Positions 55,169 to 64,000 are shown, counted from the stretch's first letter. The stretch: DNA of 64,000 bases from Trebonia sp963836195 (GCA_963836195.1 CAWIIX010000002.1:558001-622000); one strand, 5' to 3'. The notes: a model not told the origin generated them from the sequence alone. A program made the numbers and translations.

Positions 55169-55357
55169 TCAGCCGCTCGTCCCGTTGACGCCGTCCGGCT
55201 CGCCGAGTTCCATCCGCAGGACCTCGCGGCGCCTATGCGCGGCGTGCTCCCGACGGCCGGCGGTCTCCAGCACTGCCCGTCGGATGGCGGCGGACCGCGA
55301 GATGCCCCCGGTGGTCAGCACGTCGAGGGCGTGGCGACCGACAGAACCGGCCGACGC
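55169..55357 (-). pseudogene. Relic of a ribbon-helix-helix-type (antitoxin-like) gene
   Basis: The open frame directly after the CoA ligase stop reads RHALDVLTTGGISRSAAIRR then AVLETAGRREHAAHRR and ends at 55169. This resembles the C-terminal RHH helix pair of CopG/ParD-type proteins (GISRSxAIRRAV). No start codon suits it and the N-terminal beta strand is missing. No toxin gene is adjacent. Confidence 0.4.
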
Positions 55358-56917
55358 CTAGCCGTTCGTCGCAGTCTTCCCACCCGCCCGCAGCACGTCC
55401 TTGCGGACCTTGCCCGAGGGAGTCCGCGGCAGCTCGTCCACCAACACGATGACCTCGGGCGTCTTCTGCCGGGCGGCCCCAGCCGCGGCGAAGTGCTCCC
55501 GGGCCTGCTCGACGTCGAACGTGCAGCCCGGGCGGGCGACCACGACCGCGCAGACCCGCTCGCCCAGCGCCGGATCAGGCACCGGGATGACCGCCACGTC
55601 GGCGACGGCGGGGTGCGTGACCAGCAGGTCCTCGACCTCCTTGGCGGAGATGTTCTCCCCGCCGCGGATGATGATGTCCTTGAGCCGGTCGGTGACCGTC
55701 AGGTACCCGTCGTCGTCGATCCGCCCGACGTCCCCGGTCCTGAACCACCCGCCGGGCAGGAACGCGGCCGCATTCAGAGCCGCGTCGGTGTAGCCCATGA
55801 AAAGTTCCGGGCCCCGCGTCAGGATCTCGCCGTCGCGGCCGGTCGGCACGTCACGCCCGTCGGCGTCCACCAGGCGGACCTGGTTGCCCTCCAGCAGTCG
55901 GCCGTCGGTGCGGGCCCGGCGGTCCAGCGGGTCGGCGATGCTCCCGGCCGACACCGTCGGGTGTTCGCTGCTCCCGTAGGAGCGGAACGCGGTGATCCCG
56001 GCCGCCTCGGCCCGTTCGATCAGGCTCGGCGGCACCGGCGCCGCCCCGGTCAGGCACTCGCGCAAGGTAGCAAGGGTCGCACTTCCCAAAGCCTGCTGGT
56101 CGAGCAGCCCGGACAACTGCACCGGCGCCCCGCCGCAAGACGTGACCGCATGCCGGTCGATCAGGCTGGCCGCCAGCGCGGCGTCCCACGCCTCCATGAT
56201 CACCGTGGGCGTGCCGAGCAGCAGGATCCGCAACAGGCTGAGCAGCCCCGCCATGTGACCGGGCGGGAACAGACCAAGGTGCCGGGCGCCGGGGCCGTTC
56301 AGCGTGTAGACCCGGGACGTCGCCTCCGCCAGCAGGGTCCGGTGCGAGTGCTGCACGCCCTTGGGATCGGCCGTGGTGCCCGAGGTGTACATGAGCACCG
56401 CCCGGTCACCGGGGTCAGCGCGGGGCCGTCGGTAGCTGCCGCCCGGCTGGCGGAGCAGCTCGGCGTACCCGACCGCCCCGTGGCCGGGCGCGTCGTCCCC
56501 GACGACGATAGCGAACTGAAGCTTCGGCAGCGGCGACAGCCCGGATAGGACGACGTCCGCCTGCGCCCGGCCCCGGTACGAGCGGGCGAGCACGACCGCG
56601 CTGGCACCCGAGCTCCGCAGCACGAAGTCCATCTCCCGCGGCCCGTAGATCATCACCACCGGCAGCAGCACCGCCCCGCACAGGCCGACCGCCACCTGGA
56701 CGACCGCTCCCGCATAGGAGCCAGGCAGCTGAACCGCGACCACGTCGCCCCGCCCGATGCCGCGGGCCTGCAACGCCCCGGCGACCCGCTCGGCGTCACC
56801 GACCAGCCCGCCGAGCGTCGTCGCGTACTCGCCCTCCGCGGAAACGAACACCAGCGGGCAGCCGTCATGAGCGGCCGCCCCCGCCTGGATATGGGCGGCC
56901 AGCGTCGGCTCGTCCAC
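55358..56917 (-). CDS. Acyl-CoA synthetase (ANL superfamily)
   Basis: A 519-residue ligase. It has A3 VLMYTSGTTADPKGV, A5 SYGSSEHPT, A7/A8 RTGDVGRIDDDGYLTVTDR and GGENISAKEVE, and the A10 Lys in TPSGKVRKD. The start is the GTG at 56917, three bases from the crotonase stop, so the two are coupled; a long N-terminal extension to 57364 is only a shadow of that gene. It activates an acid to the CoA ester used by the crotonase or acyl-CoA dehydrogenase nearby. Confidence 0.92.
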   Translation of the reverse strand: MDEPTLAAHIQAGAAAHDGCPLVFVSAEGEYATTLGGLVGDAERVAGALQARGIGRGDVVAVQLPGSYAGAVVQVAVGLCGAVLLPVVMIYGPREMDFVLRSSGASAVVLARSYRGRAQADVVLSGLSPLPKLQFAIVVGDDAPGHGAVGYAELLRQPGGSYRRPRADPGDRAVLMYTSGTTADPKGVQHSHRTLLAEATSRVYTLNGPGARHLGLFPPGHMAGLLSLLRILLLGTPTVIMEAWDAALAASLIDRHAVTSCGGAPVQLSGLLDQQALGSATLATLRECLTGAAPVPPSLIERAEAAGITAFRSYGSSEHPTVSAGSIADPLDRRARTDGRLLEGNQVRLVDADGRDVPTGRDGEILTRGPELFMGYTDAALNAAAFLPGGWFRTGDVGRIDDDGYLTVTDRLKDIIIRGGENISAKEVEDLLVTHPAVADVAVIPVPDPALGERVCAVVVARPGCTFDVEQAREHFAAAGAARQKTPEVIVLVDELPRTPSGKVRKDVLRAGGKTATNG

Positions 56918-56919
56918 CG

Positions 56920-57750
56920 CTAGTCCGTCTGCTCCGGACCGGCCGGTCGCGGCGTGCGCTTGCGGTTCTTGAACGCCTCGAGCATGGACTTGTGCTCGTC
57001 GGAGGCGAGCAGGGCGGTGTTCGCGTACCGGTCGAAGTCGCGGGCGGTACCGCGGTCCACGCTGGCGGCGATGTCGACCGCGATCTTGGCGACCCCGGCC
57101 GCCTCGGTCGGCAGGGCCGCGAGCTTGCGCGCGAACGCGGTGACCCGCTCGCGGAAGGATTCGGCCGGGTACACGGCGTGCACCAGCCCCATCGTCAGCG
57201 CCAGCTCGGCCGAAACCTCCTCGCCGAACGCCAGCCATTTGCCCCAGTGCGGTCCGACCAGCCGGGTGACCCGGCTGATCCCGCCCGATCCCGGTATCAC
57301 GCCGAGGGTGGGCAGCTCCGGCAGCGCGAAGCTCGCGACGTCGGCGGCCAGCCGGAAGTCGCACGACGCGCCGATCTCCAGGCCGACCCCCAGGCAGCGC
57401 GCGTGCGCGGCGAGCACCGAGGGCTTCTCGATCGCCTCAAGCTCGTCCATCAGCAGGTGGAAGCCCCGGTAGCCGCGCCGCAGGCGTCGTGGGCTGAAGC
57501 TGCCGTCGGGGGCGTAGCCGCGCCTGCCGCCCGCGCCGCTGTCGTTCAGGTCGATGCCCGCGGTGAAGTACCGGCCCTCGGCCGCGATCACCAGCACCTT
57601 GAGGTCGTCGCGGTCGCCGAGGTCATCGACCGCGGCCCGCAGGCCGTCGATCATCGCCGGGGAGACCGCGTTCAGCTTGGCGTCCCTCGTGAAGGTGACG
57701 GTGAGCACGCCGTCCTCCTCGGACCGGCGGAAGGGCGTCGGCTCTGCCAT
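56920..57750 (-). CDS. Enoyl-CoA hydratase/isomerase family protein
   Basis: A 276-residue crotonase. The first oxyanion segment is EGRYFTAGIDLND, the second is ARCLGVGLEIGASCDFRLA, and the family helix is LPELPTLGVIPGSGG. The Glu in the PELPTLGV segment corresponds to one catalytic position. It is the first gene of the minus-strand pair with the CoA ligase and is divergent from the SDR at 57910. It may hydrate or isomerise an unsaturated acyl-CoA. Confidence 0.92.
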   Translation of the reverse strand: MAEPTPFRRSEEDGVLTVTFTRDAKLNAVSPAMIDGLRAAVDDLGDRDDLKVLVIAAEGRYFTAGIDLNDSGAGGRRGYAPDGSFSPRRLRRGYRGFHLLMDELEAIEKPSVLAAHARCLGVGLEIGASCDFRLAADVASFALPELPTLGVIPGSGGISRVTRLVGPHWGKWLAFGEEVSAELALTMGLVHAVYPAESFRERVTAFARKLAALPTEAAGVAKIAVDIAASVDRGTARDFDRYANTALLASDEHKSMLEAFKNRKRTPRPAGPEQTD

Positions 57751-57909
57751 CGACGTGATGTCTCCTTCTCTCGCTCACGGTGATGTGGGCGGGACCAATA
57801 TAACCCGCCAGCAGGCACTACTCCCAGCCATATAGCTTACTTATTGAGAATAGCGCATTAAAAATGTTAGTGTCGGGCGCAGGTGAAGGCCACGGCACAC
57901 GGAGGCGCG
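57751..57909. promoter_or_regulatory. Divergent promoter region
   Basis: The stretch from 57796 to about 57870 is strongly AT-rich (catatagcttacttattgag; gcattaaaaatgttagtg) inside very GC-rich DNA, between two divergent operons. It must contain both promoters and probably an operator. No perfect inverted repeat stood out. Confidence 0.45.
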
Positions 57910-58734
57910 ATGCCCGCGGAGAAGAAGGTTGCGTTCATCACCGGGGTAGCCCGCGGGCAGGGGCGGGCGCACGCGGTCAAGCTCGCCGCCAACGGCATGA
58001 ACATCATCGGCCTGGACATCTGCGCGGACATCGGCTCGATGGACTACCCCAACGCGACCGAGGACGACCTGCTGGCCACGGTCAAGCTGGTCGAGGCGGC
58101 CGGCGGCGAGATCGTCGCCGCCCAAGGCGACGTGCGCAGCTACGACGACCTGGGCCGGGTCCTCGCGCTCGGCCTCGACCGCTTCGGCCGGGTGGACGTG
58201 CTGCTGGCCAACGCGGGCATCGTCCGCCTGTCGTCCGACGGCGACCGGGACCGCACCTGGACCGACATCATCGACGTCAACCTGACCGGGGTATGGCGCA
58301 CGATCGAGGTGGTCCTCCCGGCGATCAGGGCCGGCCGCCGCGGCGGCTCGATCGTGATCACCAGCTCGTCGGCCGGCCTCAAGGGGACCGGCACCGACAA
58401 GGCGGGCGCCCAGGCCTACACCGCCGCCAAGCGCGGCCTGGTCGGCCTCATGCAGGTGCTCGCCAACCAGTACGCGGGCGAGATGATCCGGGTCAACACC
58501 ATCCACCCGACCGGGGTCGCGACCGGCATGAACCAGAACCCGGCCATGGAAGCGCTGATGGCCCAGGCGGCCGCGGGCGGCCAGAACGCCATCAGCCAGA
58601 TGCAGAACGCCCTGCCGATCCCGATCCTCCAGCCGGAGGACATCGCCAACGCGGTCGCCTGGCTGGTATCCGACGAGGCGGCCTACATCACCGGCGTCCA
58701 GCTGCCGCTCGACGCGGGCTTCGCCGTCCGCTGA
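57910..58734 (+). CDS. Mycofactocin-type SDR oxidoreductase
   Basis: A 274-residue SDR with the NAD motif ITGVARGQGRAHAVKLA and the mycofactocin-family insert after beta2 (LDICADIGSMDYPNATEDDL). Downstream are LANAGIVR, Ser in ITSSSAGL and Tyr-x3-Lys in AYTAAKRGL. It ends ITGVQLPLDAGFAVR. The ATG at 57910 follows acggaggcgcg. It is close to the partial SDR at the window start (shared length, insert and tail). It oxidises an alcohol using bound NAD; the aldehyde dehydrogenase follows 32 bases later. Confidence 0.93.
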   Translation: MPAEKKVAFITGVARGQGRAHAVKLAANGMNIIGLDICADIGSMDYPNATEDDLLATVKLVEAAGGEIVAAQGDVRSYDDLGRVLALGLDRFGRVDVLLANAGIVRLSSDGDRDRTWTDIIDVNLTGVWRTIEVVLPAIRAGRRGGSIVITSSSAGLKGTGTDKAGAQAYTAAKRGLVGLMQVLANQYAGEMIRVNTIHPTGVATGMNQNPAMEALMAQAAAGGQNAISQMQNALPIPILQPEDIANAVAWLVSDEAAYITGVQLPLDAGFAVR

Positions 58735-58766
58735 CCAGATGACCAGATGACCATGCAGAGGACATC

Positions 58767-60231
58767 ATGACCGTTACCGCGCCCCGCGTGCAGCTCCGCT
58801 ACGGCGACAAGGTGCTGGAGTCCGGCTCCGGCGGGATCCACCGGCACCTCAACCCGTACACCGGGCAGGTCCAGGCGGAGATACCGCTCGCGGGCCAGGC
58901 CGAGGTGGACGAGGCCGTCGACCTGGCCGCGGCGCAGGCCGAGGCCTGGCGTCGCTGGGCGCCGGAGCGGCGCCGTGACGTGCTGATGCGGTTCGCCGAG
59001 CCTGCTCGACGAGCACCGGGCCGAGTTCGCCGCGCTGCAGGCCCTCGACGGCGGCACCCCCACCCACTTCGGGCAGCGCATCATCGACAACTCGGTCAAC
59101 TGGACCCGGTACTACGCGGGCTGGTGCGACAAGCTGTCGGGGGAGCTGATCTCGACCCTCGACACCCGCGGCTACTTCTCCTACACGGCCCCGGAGCCGT
59201 ACGGGGTCATCGGGGCGATCGTCACCTGGAACGGCCCGGTCGTGTCGCTGGGCATGAAGGTCATCCCGGCCCTGGCCGCGGGCAACTGCGTGGTGACCAA
59301 GCCGTCGGAGTTCACCCCGTTCGCGCCCGACCTCTACGGGCGGCTGCTGCGGCAGGCAGGCGTGCCCGCCGGCGTCTGCAGCATCCTGGCCGGCGGCCCC
59401 GAGGCGGGCGCCGCGCTGGTCCGCAACCCGAAGGTGGAGAAGGTCAGCTTCACCGGCGGCCCGGCCGCTGCCAGGCAGATCGCGCACGTGTGCGCGGAGC
59501 AGCTCAAGCCGGCCGTGCTCGAACTCGGCGGCAAGACCGGCAGCATCGTGTTTCCCGACGCCGGCGACCTGCGGGACGTCGCCGAGCGGGCGGTCAGGGA
59601 CAGCATCGGCGTGCTCGCCGGGCAGGGCTGCGTGGTGCCGACCCGCCTCATCGTGCACGCGGACATCTACGACGAGATGGTCGGGCTGGTCGTCGCGGCG
59701 GCCGCGTCCTACAAGGTCGGCGACCCGTTCGACCCCGACGTCAAGGTGGGGCCGCTGATCAACGCGGCCGCCGTCGAGCGCGTCTGCGGGATGCTCGACC
59801 GGGCCCGGCGCGACAACGCCGGGCGGATCGTGCTCGGCGGCGGGCGGGCCGGCGGTGACCTCGCCGACAAGAACTTCGTCGAGCCGACGGTCATCGTCGA
59901 CGCCGATCCGCGCCACGAGATCGCGCAGACCGAGATCTTCGGCCCGGTGCTGCTCGTGTTCAGGTTCTCGACCGAGGACGAGGCGGTCGAGCTGGCCAAC
60001 AGCACCCCCTATGGGCTGGGCGCCAACATCCAGTCGACCAACCTGACCCGGGTCCACCGGCTGGCCGAGCGGCTCAAGGCGGGCGGGGTCTACGTCAACG
60101 GCGCGCGGCAGAACCTCCCGCACACGCCGTTCGGCGGGCTGGGCGTCAGCGGCTACGGCAAGGAAGGCGGCCGGGCCGGCATCGACGAGTTCCTCCGCTA
60201 CAAGACCGTCTCGATCATCGAGCCCCAGTGA
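58767..60231 (+). CDS. Aldehyde dehydrogenase family protein (apparent +1 frameshift near 58999)
   Basis: The N-terminal part (RHLNPYTGQVQAEIPLAG, to VLMRFAE) starts at the ATG at 58767. Near 58999 one extra C shifts the frame; the family sequence resumes as LLDEHRAEFAALQALDGG and runs to 60231 through WNGPVVSLGMKV, FTGGPAAARQ, the base Glu in LELGGKTG, and the nucleophile Cys in AGQGCVVPTR, to the normal end GKEGGRAGIDEFL. The full product would be about 487 residues. As given, neither frame encodes an enzyme with all parts. A sequence error is the likelier explanation. Confidence 0.85.
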
Positions 60232-60290
60232 CCGGACCCAAAGATCAAATTCGTTTTGCCCGAACGGACCCTGGCTCCGCCCCGAACGCC

Positions 60291-60313
60291 CCGCTAACCC
60301 CACCGGTTAGCGG
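60291..60313. terminator. Bidirectional hairpin between convergent genes
   Basis: A perfect 9-bp stem CCGCTAACC / GGTTAGCGG with a 5-base loop. It includes the stop codon of the minus-strand crotonase and sits 60 bases after the aldehyde dehydrogenase. Confidence 0.6.
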
Positions 60314-61071
60314 CCCGTCCAGCGCGGCGCGCGCTTCTCGAAGAAGGCCGTGACCCCTTCGCCGATGTCGTCGCTGGCCGTCACCCGCTCGACCGCCCGC
60401 GCGGTGACGTCCCAGCCGGTCGCGTCGGCGGCGTCGTGCTGGGCAGCGAGCGCCGCCAGGCTGGCGGCGACCGAGACGGGGGAGGAGGCGCAGACGTCCT
60501 CGGCCAGCTCGAGCGCCGCCGCGAGCGCGCCGCCCGGCTCGGTGACCCGGTTGACGAAGCCGAGCTGATACCCGCGGTCCGCGTCAAGCACGGCCCCGGT
60601 GATGAGCAGTTCCCTGGCCACGTTGAGCGGCAGCGCGCGCATCGCCCGGAACAGGGCGCCGGATGAGGCGACCACCCCGCGCCGGCTCTCCGGAAGCGCG
60701 AAGAGCGCCGTGCGCGACGCGACCACCAGGTCGCAGGCGAGCGCGATCTCGAAGCCGCCCCCGAAGGCGGGGCCCTCGACCGCCGCGATCAGCGGCTTGT
60801 TCCTCCGCCGCCTGATCAGCCCGTATTCGCCGCCGCGCTCGGTCGGTCCGCCGGTGCCGTCCCGCAGGTCGGTCCCGGCCGAGAACACCGACGTCGTTCC
60901 CGTGATGACGCCCGCCCACAGCTCGTCATCGTCATCGAGCAGGTTGAGCGCCTCGTCGATGCCGTGCGCGGTGACCCGGTCGATGGCGTTCCGCTTGGCC
61001 TCCCGGTCGATGCGGACGACGAGCACCCGGCCCCGTCGCTCCCGGCGGACGGTGGAAATGTCCGACGGCAT
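60307..61071 (-). CDS. Enoyl-CoA hydratase/isomerase family protein
   Basis: A 254-residue crotonase of normal length. It has VFSAGTDLRDG (first oxyanion segment), EGPAFGGGFEIALACDLVVA (second) and FALPESRRGVVASSGA. The last residues FFEKRAPRWTGR match the common F..KR.P.W.G ending. Its ATG overlaps the FadR-type regulator stop (TGATG), so the regulator and this enzyme are one operon. Likely a beta-oxidation-type hydratase. Confidence 0.93.
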   Translation of the reverse strand: MPSDISTVRRERRGRVLVVRIDREAKRNAIDRVTAHGIDEALNLLDDDDELWAGVITGTTSVFSAGTDLRDGTGGPTERGGEYGLIRRRRNKPLIAAVEGPAFGGGFEIALACDLVVASRTALFALPESRRGVVASSGALFRAMRALPLNVARELLITGAVLDADRGYQLGFVNRVTEPGGALAAALELAEDVCASSPVSVAASLAALAAQHDAADATGWDVTARAVERVTASDDIGEGVTAFFEKRAPRWTGR

Positions 61072-61868
61072 CAGTCGAACAGGTCGACGACCGGCTTGGT
61101 CTTGAGGTCGTCCTTCAGCAGGTAGGTGGCGGCGCCCTCCATGTGCGAGCGCCAGTGCTTCTCGGCGCCGGCCGCGTTCCCCGCCTTGACCAGGCTGATG
61201 AGCTTCGTGTAGGAGCGGATGACGAGCTGGAACCGCTCGTCGGTGTCGGAGTCGTCCCGCCGGGCGATCTTGGTGCGCAGGTGGGTGGCGACGATGTCCT
61301 GCAGCACGGCGCCCTGCACGGCCATGGTCTTGTTGCCGCAGCCCTCAAGGATCAGCTCGTGGAAGCGGTAGGTCAGCCTCGACCAGACGTACGGGTCGGG
61401 GATGAACGGCTTGCGCGCCGCGACCTCGGCCTTGAGCTCGTCCACCACCTCGGTCAGCTTCGCGATGTCCTCGTCCGTGCGCCGCAGCGCGAGCAGCCGC
61501 GCGCACGGGGGCTCGGAGATCATCCGCGCCTCGTAGACGTCGTTGATGGTGGCGCCCTGAATCTGCAGCAGCAGGCCGACGTAGCGGGCGGCGACCGAGG
61601 CGTCCGGGGCGACGACCCGGGCGCCGCCGCGGCTGCCGCGGCGCACGCTGATCAGGGTCTCGGATTCCAGGATGCGGAACGCCTCCCGCAGGGTCGGCCG
61701 CGACACCCCGTACTGCTCCATGAGCTGGCTTTCCGCGGGCAGCGTCTCGCCCGGCAGCAGCTCGCCGCGCACGATCTGGCGCCGCAGGTGGGTGGCGATC
61801 AGCTCGCCGGTCTTGGGGGCCCGCATAACGGTCCCGATCTGGCCCGCCGGGCTGCTTACCGTAGTCAT
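61071..61868 (-). CDS. GntR/FadR-family transcriptional regulator
   Basis: About 265 residues. The winged helix is LIATHLRRQIVRGELLPGET, AESQLMEQYGVSRPTLREAF and RILESETLI, followed by the RRGSRGGARV wing. The FCD ligand domain is all-helical with acidic/His metal-type residues (DVYEARMISEP; RLTYRFHELIL; SYTKLISLV; HWRSHM). Such proteins usually bind acyl-CoA or small carboxylates and repress the adjacent genes. ATG at 61868 chosen; in-frame ATG 61880 and GTG 61889 are alternatives in the AT-rich leader. Confidence 0.88.
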   Translation of the reverse strand: MTTVSSPAGQIGTVMRAPKTGELIATHLRRQIVRGELLPGETLPAESQLMEQYGVSRPTLREAFRILESETLISVRRGSRGGARVVAPDASVAARYVGLLLQIQGATINDVYEARMISEPPCARLLALRRTDEDIAKLTEVVDELKAEVAARKPFIPDPYVWSRLTYRFHELILEGCGNKTMAVQGAVLQDIVATHLRTKIARRDDSDTDERFQLVIRSYTKLISLVKAGNAAGAEKHWRSHMEGAATYLLKDDLKTKPVVDLFD

Positions 61869-61951
61869 ACCGTTAATCATATCTGTCACTACTTTAAAAG
61901 AACGAACCCAATAGATTAATTACGTTGACGCGTCGCCGCTACCGGGCTGCT

Positions 61952-62731
61952 TTACCTGGCCCCCTTTGGGGTGAATCGGAGCGCGCCGTCGAGGCGGATC
62001 GTCTCGCCGTTAAGGTAAACGTTGTCGGCGATGTGCAGGGCGAGCTTGGCGTACTCGTCGGCCCGGCCCATCCGCTTGGGGAACGGTACCGCCGCGCCCC
62101 AGTAGGCGTCGAGCTGTTCCGGGTCGGCGTCGCGGAAGGCGGGCGTGAGGAAGGTGCCGGGCGCGATCGTCACCACCCGGATCCCGACCGGGGCGAGGTC
62201 GCGCGCGAGCGGGAGCGTCATGGAGACGATGCCCCCCTTGGCCGCCGCGTAGGCGGCCTGGCCGATCGTGCCGTCGTAGGCGGCGATGGAGGCGGTGTTG
62301 ATGATCACGCCGCGCTCGCCGTGCGCCAGCGGCTCGGTCTGGGCGATGGCGGCCGCGGCGAGCCGGTCGATGTTGTAGGTGGCGGCCAGGAAGATGTCGA
62401 CCACCTTGGTGAACGACTCCAGCGGGGCCGGCTGGCTCTCCTTGTCGAGGGTCCGCGGGCCGCCGCCCCCGCCGTGCGCGACCACCGCGATCCGCAGCGG
62501 GCCGAGCTCAGCCGCCGCGTCGATGGCCCGCTGGACGCTGCCGGCGTCGGTCACGTCGGTCTGCACGAACACGGCCCCGTCACCGAGCTCGTCCGCCACC
62601 GCCTTGCCCTTGGCCTCGTCGAGATCACTGACGACGACCCGCGCGCCGGCCTCGTGCAGCCGCCGGGCGGTCGCCGCGCCAAACCCGCCGCCGCCGCCGG
62701 CGATCAGCGCCACTGCTCCCGTGATGTCCAT
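61952..62731 (-). CDS. SDR, type-II 3-hydroxyacyl-CoA dehydrogenase-like
   Basis: A 259-residue SDR. It has ALIAGGGGGFGAATARRLHE (NAD motif with extra Gly), VSDLDEAKG (Asp after beta2, NAD preference), VAHGGGGG in place of the NNAG motif, Ser in NTASIAAY and Tyr/Lys in AAYAAAKGGI. The PFPKRMGRADEYAKLALHI and YLNGETIRLDGALR segments are those of HSD17B10-like 3-hydroxyacyl-CoA dehydrogenases. It would oxidise the 3-hydroxyacyl-CoA made by the crotonase. It is divergent from the acyl-CoA dehydrogenase. Confidence 0.9.
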   Translation of the reverse strand: MDITGAVALIAGGGGGFGAATARRLHEAGARVVVSDLDEAKGKAVADELGDGAVFVQTDVTDAGSVQRAIDAAAELGPLRIAVVAHGGGGGPRTLDKESQPAPLESFTKVVDIFLAATYNIDRLAAAAIAQTEPLAHGERGVIINTASIAAYDGTIGQAAYAAAKGGIVSMTLPLARDLAPVGIRVVTIAPGTFLTPAFRDADPEQLDAYWGAAVPFPKRMGRADEYAKLALHIADNVYLNGETIRLDGALRFTPKGAR

Positions 62732-62843
62732 CGTGCGCCTTTCGACTCGAGGCGGACCCGTATACGGCCGCCTTCGATCAAGCTATCATAGTTCAATAAT
62801 TGCACTATACTTACATTTCGTGAGATCGAGGCGAGGGCGCGCG
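62732..62843. promoter_or_regulatory. Divergent promoter region
   Basis: The 112 bases between the SDR and acyl-CoA dehydrogenase starts have an AT-rich core (agttcaataattgcactata). TATGAT on the minus strand and TATACT on the plus strand are candidate -10 boxes. This is a natural target for the FadR-type regulator encoded alongside. Confidence 0.45.
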
Positions 62844-63959
62844 ATGAGCGTTGGCGATAGCCAGGAGCACGACGAGCTGCGCGAGGTCGTCCGCGAGTTC
62901 CTCCGGCAGCGGTCGCCCAGCCGTGAGGTCCGCCGCCTGATCGAGGCGGGGGAGGGGCGCGACCCCGAGGCGTGGGCGATGCTGACCGGGCAGCTCGGGC
63001 TGTCCGGGATCGCGGTCCCCGCCCGGTACGGCGGAGCGGGCTACGGCCCGGTCGAGCTGGGCATCGTCCTTGAGGAGATGGGCCGCGCCCTGCTGGTCGC
63101 GCCGTACTTCTCCACCGTCGTGCTCGCCGGGCAGGCCCTGGCCGCCTCCGGCGACGAGGATGCCATGGCGCGCTGGCTGCCCGGCATCGCCGACGGCTCG
63201 CTCACCGCCGCCCTGGCGGTCGCGGAGGAATCCGGATCGTGGGACCTGCCCGACATCACGGCGGCGGCCGAGGCGGCCGGCGACGGCTGGACCGTCAGCG
63301 GCGCCAAGCTCTACGTCGTCGACGGCCACACCGCCGATGTGCTGCTCGTCGTCGCGCGGACCCCCGGCGGGCACGGGGTCTTCGCGGTCGAGGGGGACGC
63401 CCCGGGGGTCGAGCGAGCGCGACTTGACGCCCTCGACCTGACCCGCCCGCTCGCGTCCGTCACCCTGCGCGAGGCGAGGGCGGTCCGCGTCGGCGCCGGC
63501 CGCGACACCGCCGCGTGGCTGTCGGAGGTGACCGATCTGGTGCTCGCCGCGCTGGCGGCCGAGCAGCTCGGCGGCGCCGCCCGCTGTCTGGAGCTGTCGG
63601 TCGAGTACGCCAAGGTCCGCGAGCAGTTCGGCCGCCCGATCGGCTCGTTCCAGGCCGTCAAGCACAAGTGCGCCACCGTGTTCCTCGAGGTGGAGAGCGG
63701 CCGGTCGGCGGTGTCCGAGGCAACCGCGGCGCTGGCCGGCCGCGAGCCTGACGCGTCGCTCGCCGCCGCCCTCGCCTACGTCCACTGCTCGGCTGCCTTC
63801 ACCCAGGCCGCCAAGGAGTGCATCCAGATCCACGGCGGCATCGGCTACACCTGGGAGCACGACGCGCACCTGTACCTCAGGCGGGCGAAGTCGTCCGAGC
63901 TCTTCCTCGGCCCGCCCGCGCGCCAGCGCGCCCGACTGGCCGCGCTGGCCGGGATCTGA
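62844..63959 (+). CDS. Acyl-CoA dehydrogenase family protein
   Basis: A 371-residue FAD-dependent acyl-CoA dehydrogenase. The helical N-domain includes LTGQLGLSGIAVPARYGG and the mid-domain LAVAEESGSWDLPD. The C-domain has YAKVREQFGRPIGSFQAVKH (the family's R-x-FG-x-x-I-x-x-FQ) and ends IQIHGGIGYTWEHDAHLYLR. No clear catalytic Glu replaces the usual position. This pattern is common for one subunit of the heteromeric FadE pairs of actinobacterial sterol degradation, so a second subunit gene should follow. ATG 62844 is preceded by gcgagggcgcg. Confidence 0.9.
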   Translation: MSVGDSQEHDELREVVREFLRQRSPSREVRRLIEAGEGRDPEAWAMLTGQLGLSGIAVPARYGGAGYGPVELGIVLEEMGRALLVAPYFSTVVLAGQALAASGDEDAMARWLPGIADGSLTAALAVAEESGSWDLPDITAAAEAAGDGWTVSGAKLYVVDGHTADVLLVVARTPGGHGVFAVEGDAPGVERARLDALDLTRPLASVTLREARAVRVGAGRDTAAWLSEVTDLVLAALAAEQLGGAARCLELSVEYAKVREQFGRPIGSFQAVKHKCATVFLEVESGRSAVSEATAALAGREPDASLAAALAYVHCSAAFTQAAKECIQIHGGIGYTWEHDAHLYLRRAKSSELFLGPPARQRARLAALAGI

Positions 63960-63968
63960 GGGACGACG

Positions 63969-64000
63969 ATGACGCTGGAACGAGAAGCACCGGCCGCCGC
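63969..64000 (+). CDS. Start of the next gene (cut by window end)
   Basis: An ATG nine bases after the acyl-CoA dehydrogenase stop, with a gagggacgacg leader, opens a frame reading MTLEREAPAA to the window end. The spacing suggests a co-transcribed gene, possibly the partner acyl-CoA dehydrogenase subunit. Product cannot be determined. Confidence 0.45.
   Translation, partial: MTLEREAPAA

Noticed and set aside
1..64000. CRISPR arrays, rRNA or tRNA genes
   Set aside because: No regularly spaced direct repeats and no cloverleaf or rRNA-like sequence noticed on either strand.

Overview
The window is GC-rich, densely packed actinobacterial DNA. G+C is high, many starts are GTG, ATGA/GTGA/TGATG overlaps are common, and mycofactocin-type SDRs, P450/one-cluster-ferredoxin pairs and TetR/IclR/FadR regulators are present. 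I would place it in Actinomycetota (a Streptosporangiales, Pseudonocardiales or Frankiales type of genome) but cannot go lower. I saw no rRNA, tRNA or CRISPR.

Layout. (1) 1-27.8 kb is a catabolic island: two P450 + ferredoxin pairs, a Rieske oxygenase, mycofactocin-type and classical SDRs, an aldehyde dehydrogenase, two CoA ligases, two amidohydrolase-2 proteins, an active/inactive M24 pair, a crotonase, a double CaiB/BaiF CoA-transferase, a KstD-like flavoprotein, an MFS transporter, and TetR and IclR regulators. The parts fit oxygenation of a hydrophobic, probably cyclic or terpenoid/steroid-like substrate, oxidation to an acid, CoA activation and ring or side-chain breakdown. The substrate cannot be read from sequence. 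(2) 27.8-38.9 kb is mixed accessory DNA: MmgE/PrpD and isochorismatase-fold enzymes, a beta-propeller lipoprotein, a TetR/ICMT-like divergent pair, and many gene relics (DUF1579-like, carboxymuconolactone decarboxylase, IstB, tyrosine recombinase, a phosphotransferase with an amber codon). (3) 38.9-51.8 kb is a 13-kb translationally coupled three-gene operon of giant proteins: an Ig/FN3-like protein, a phospholipase D-like protein, and a 2096-residue beta-strand-rich protein with a LamG-like segment. None has a recognisable signal peptide. It lies between the recombinase relic and an IS110 transposase and is the best candidate for an undescribed system. (4) 51.8-55.3 kb holds IS110, structured non-coding DNA and a phosphotransferase. 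(5) 55.3-64 kb is a second catabolic island: CoA ligase, two crotonases, mycofactocin-type SDR, aldehyde dehydrogenase, FadR-type regulator, SDR, acyl-CoA dehydrogenase and the start of another gene.

A recurrent oddity is that at least eight otherwise well-conserved genes are broken by exactly one inserted or missing base. This looks more like consensus sequence errors than decay, so broken genes in the catabolic islands should be treated as probably intact until resequenced.
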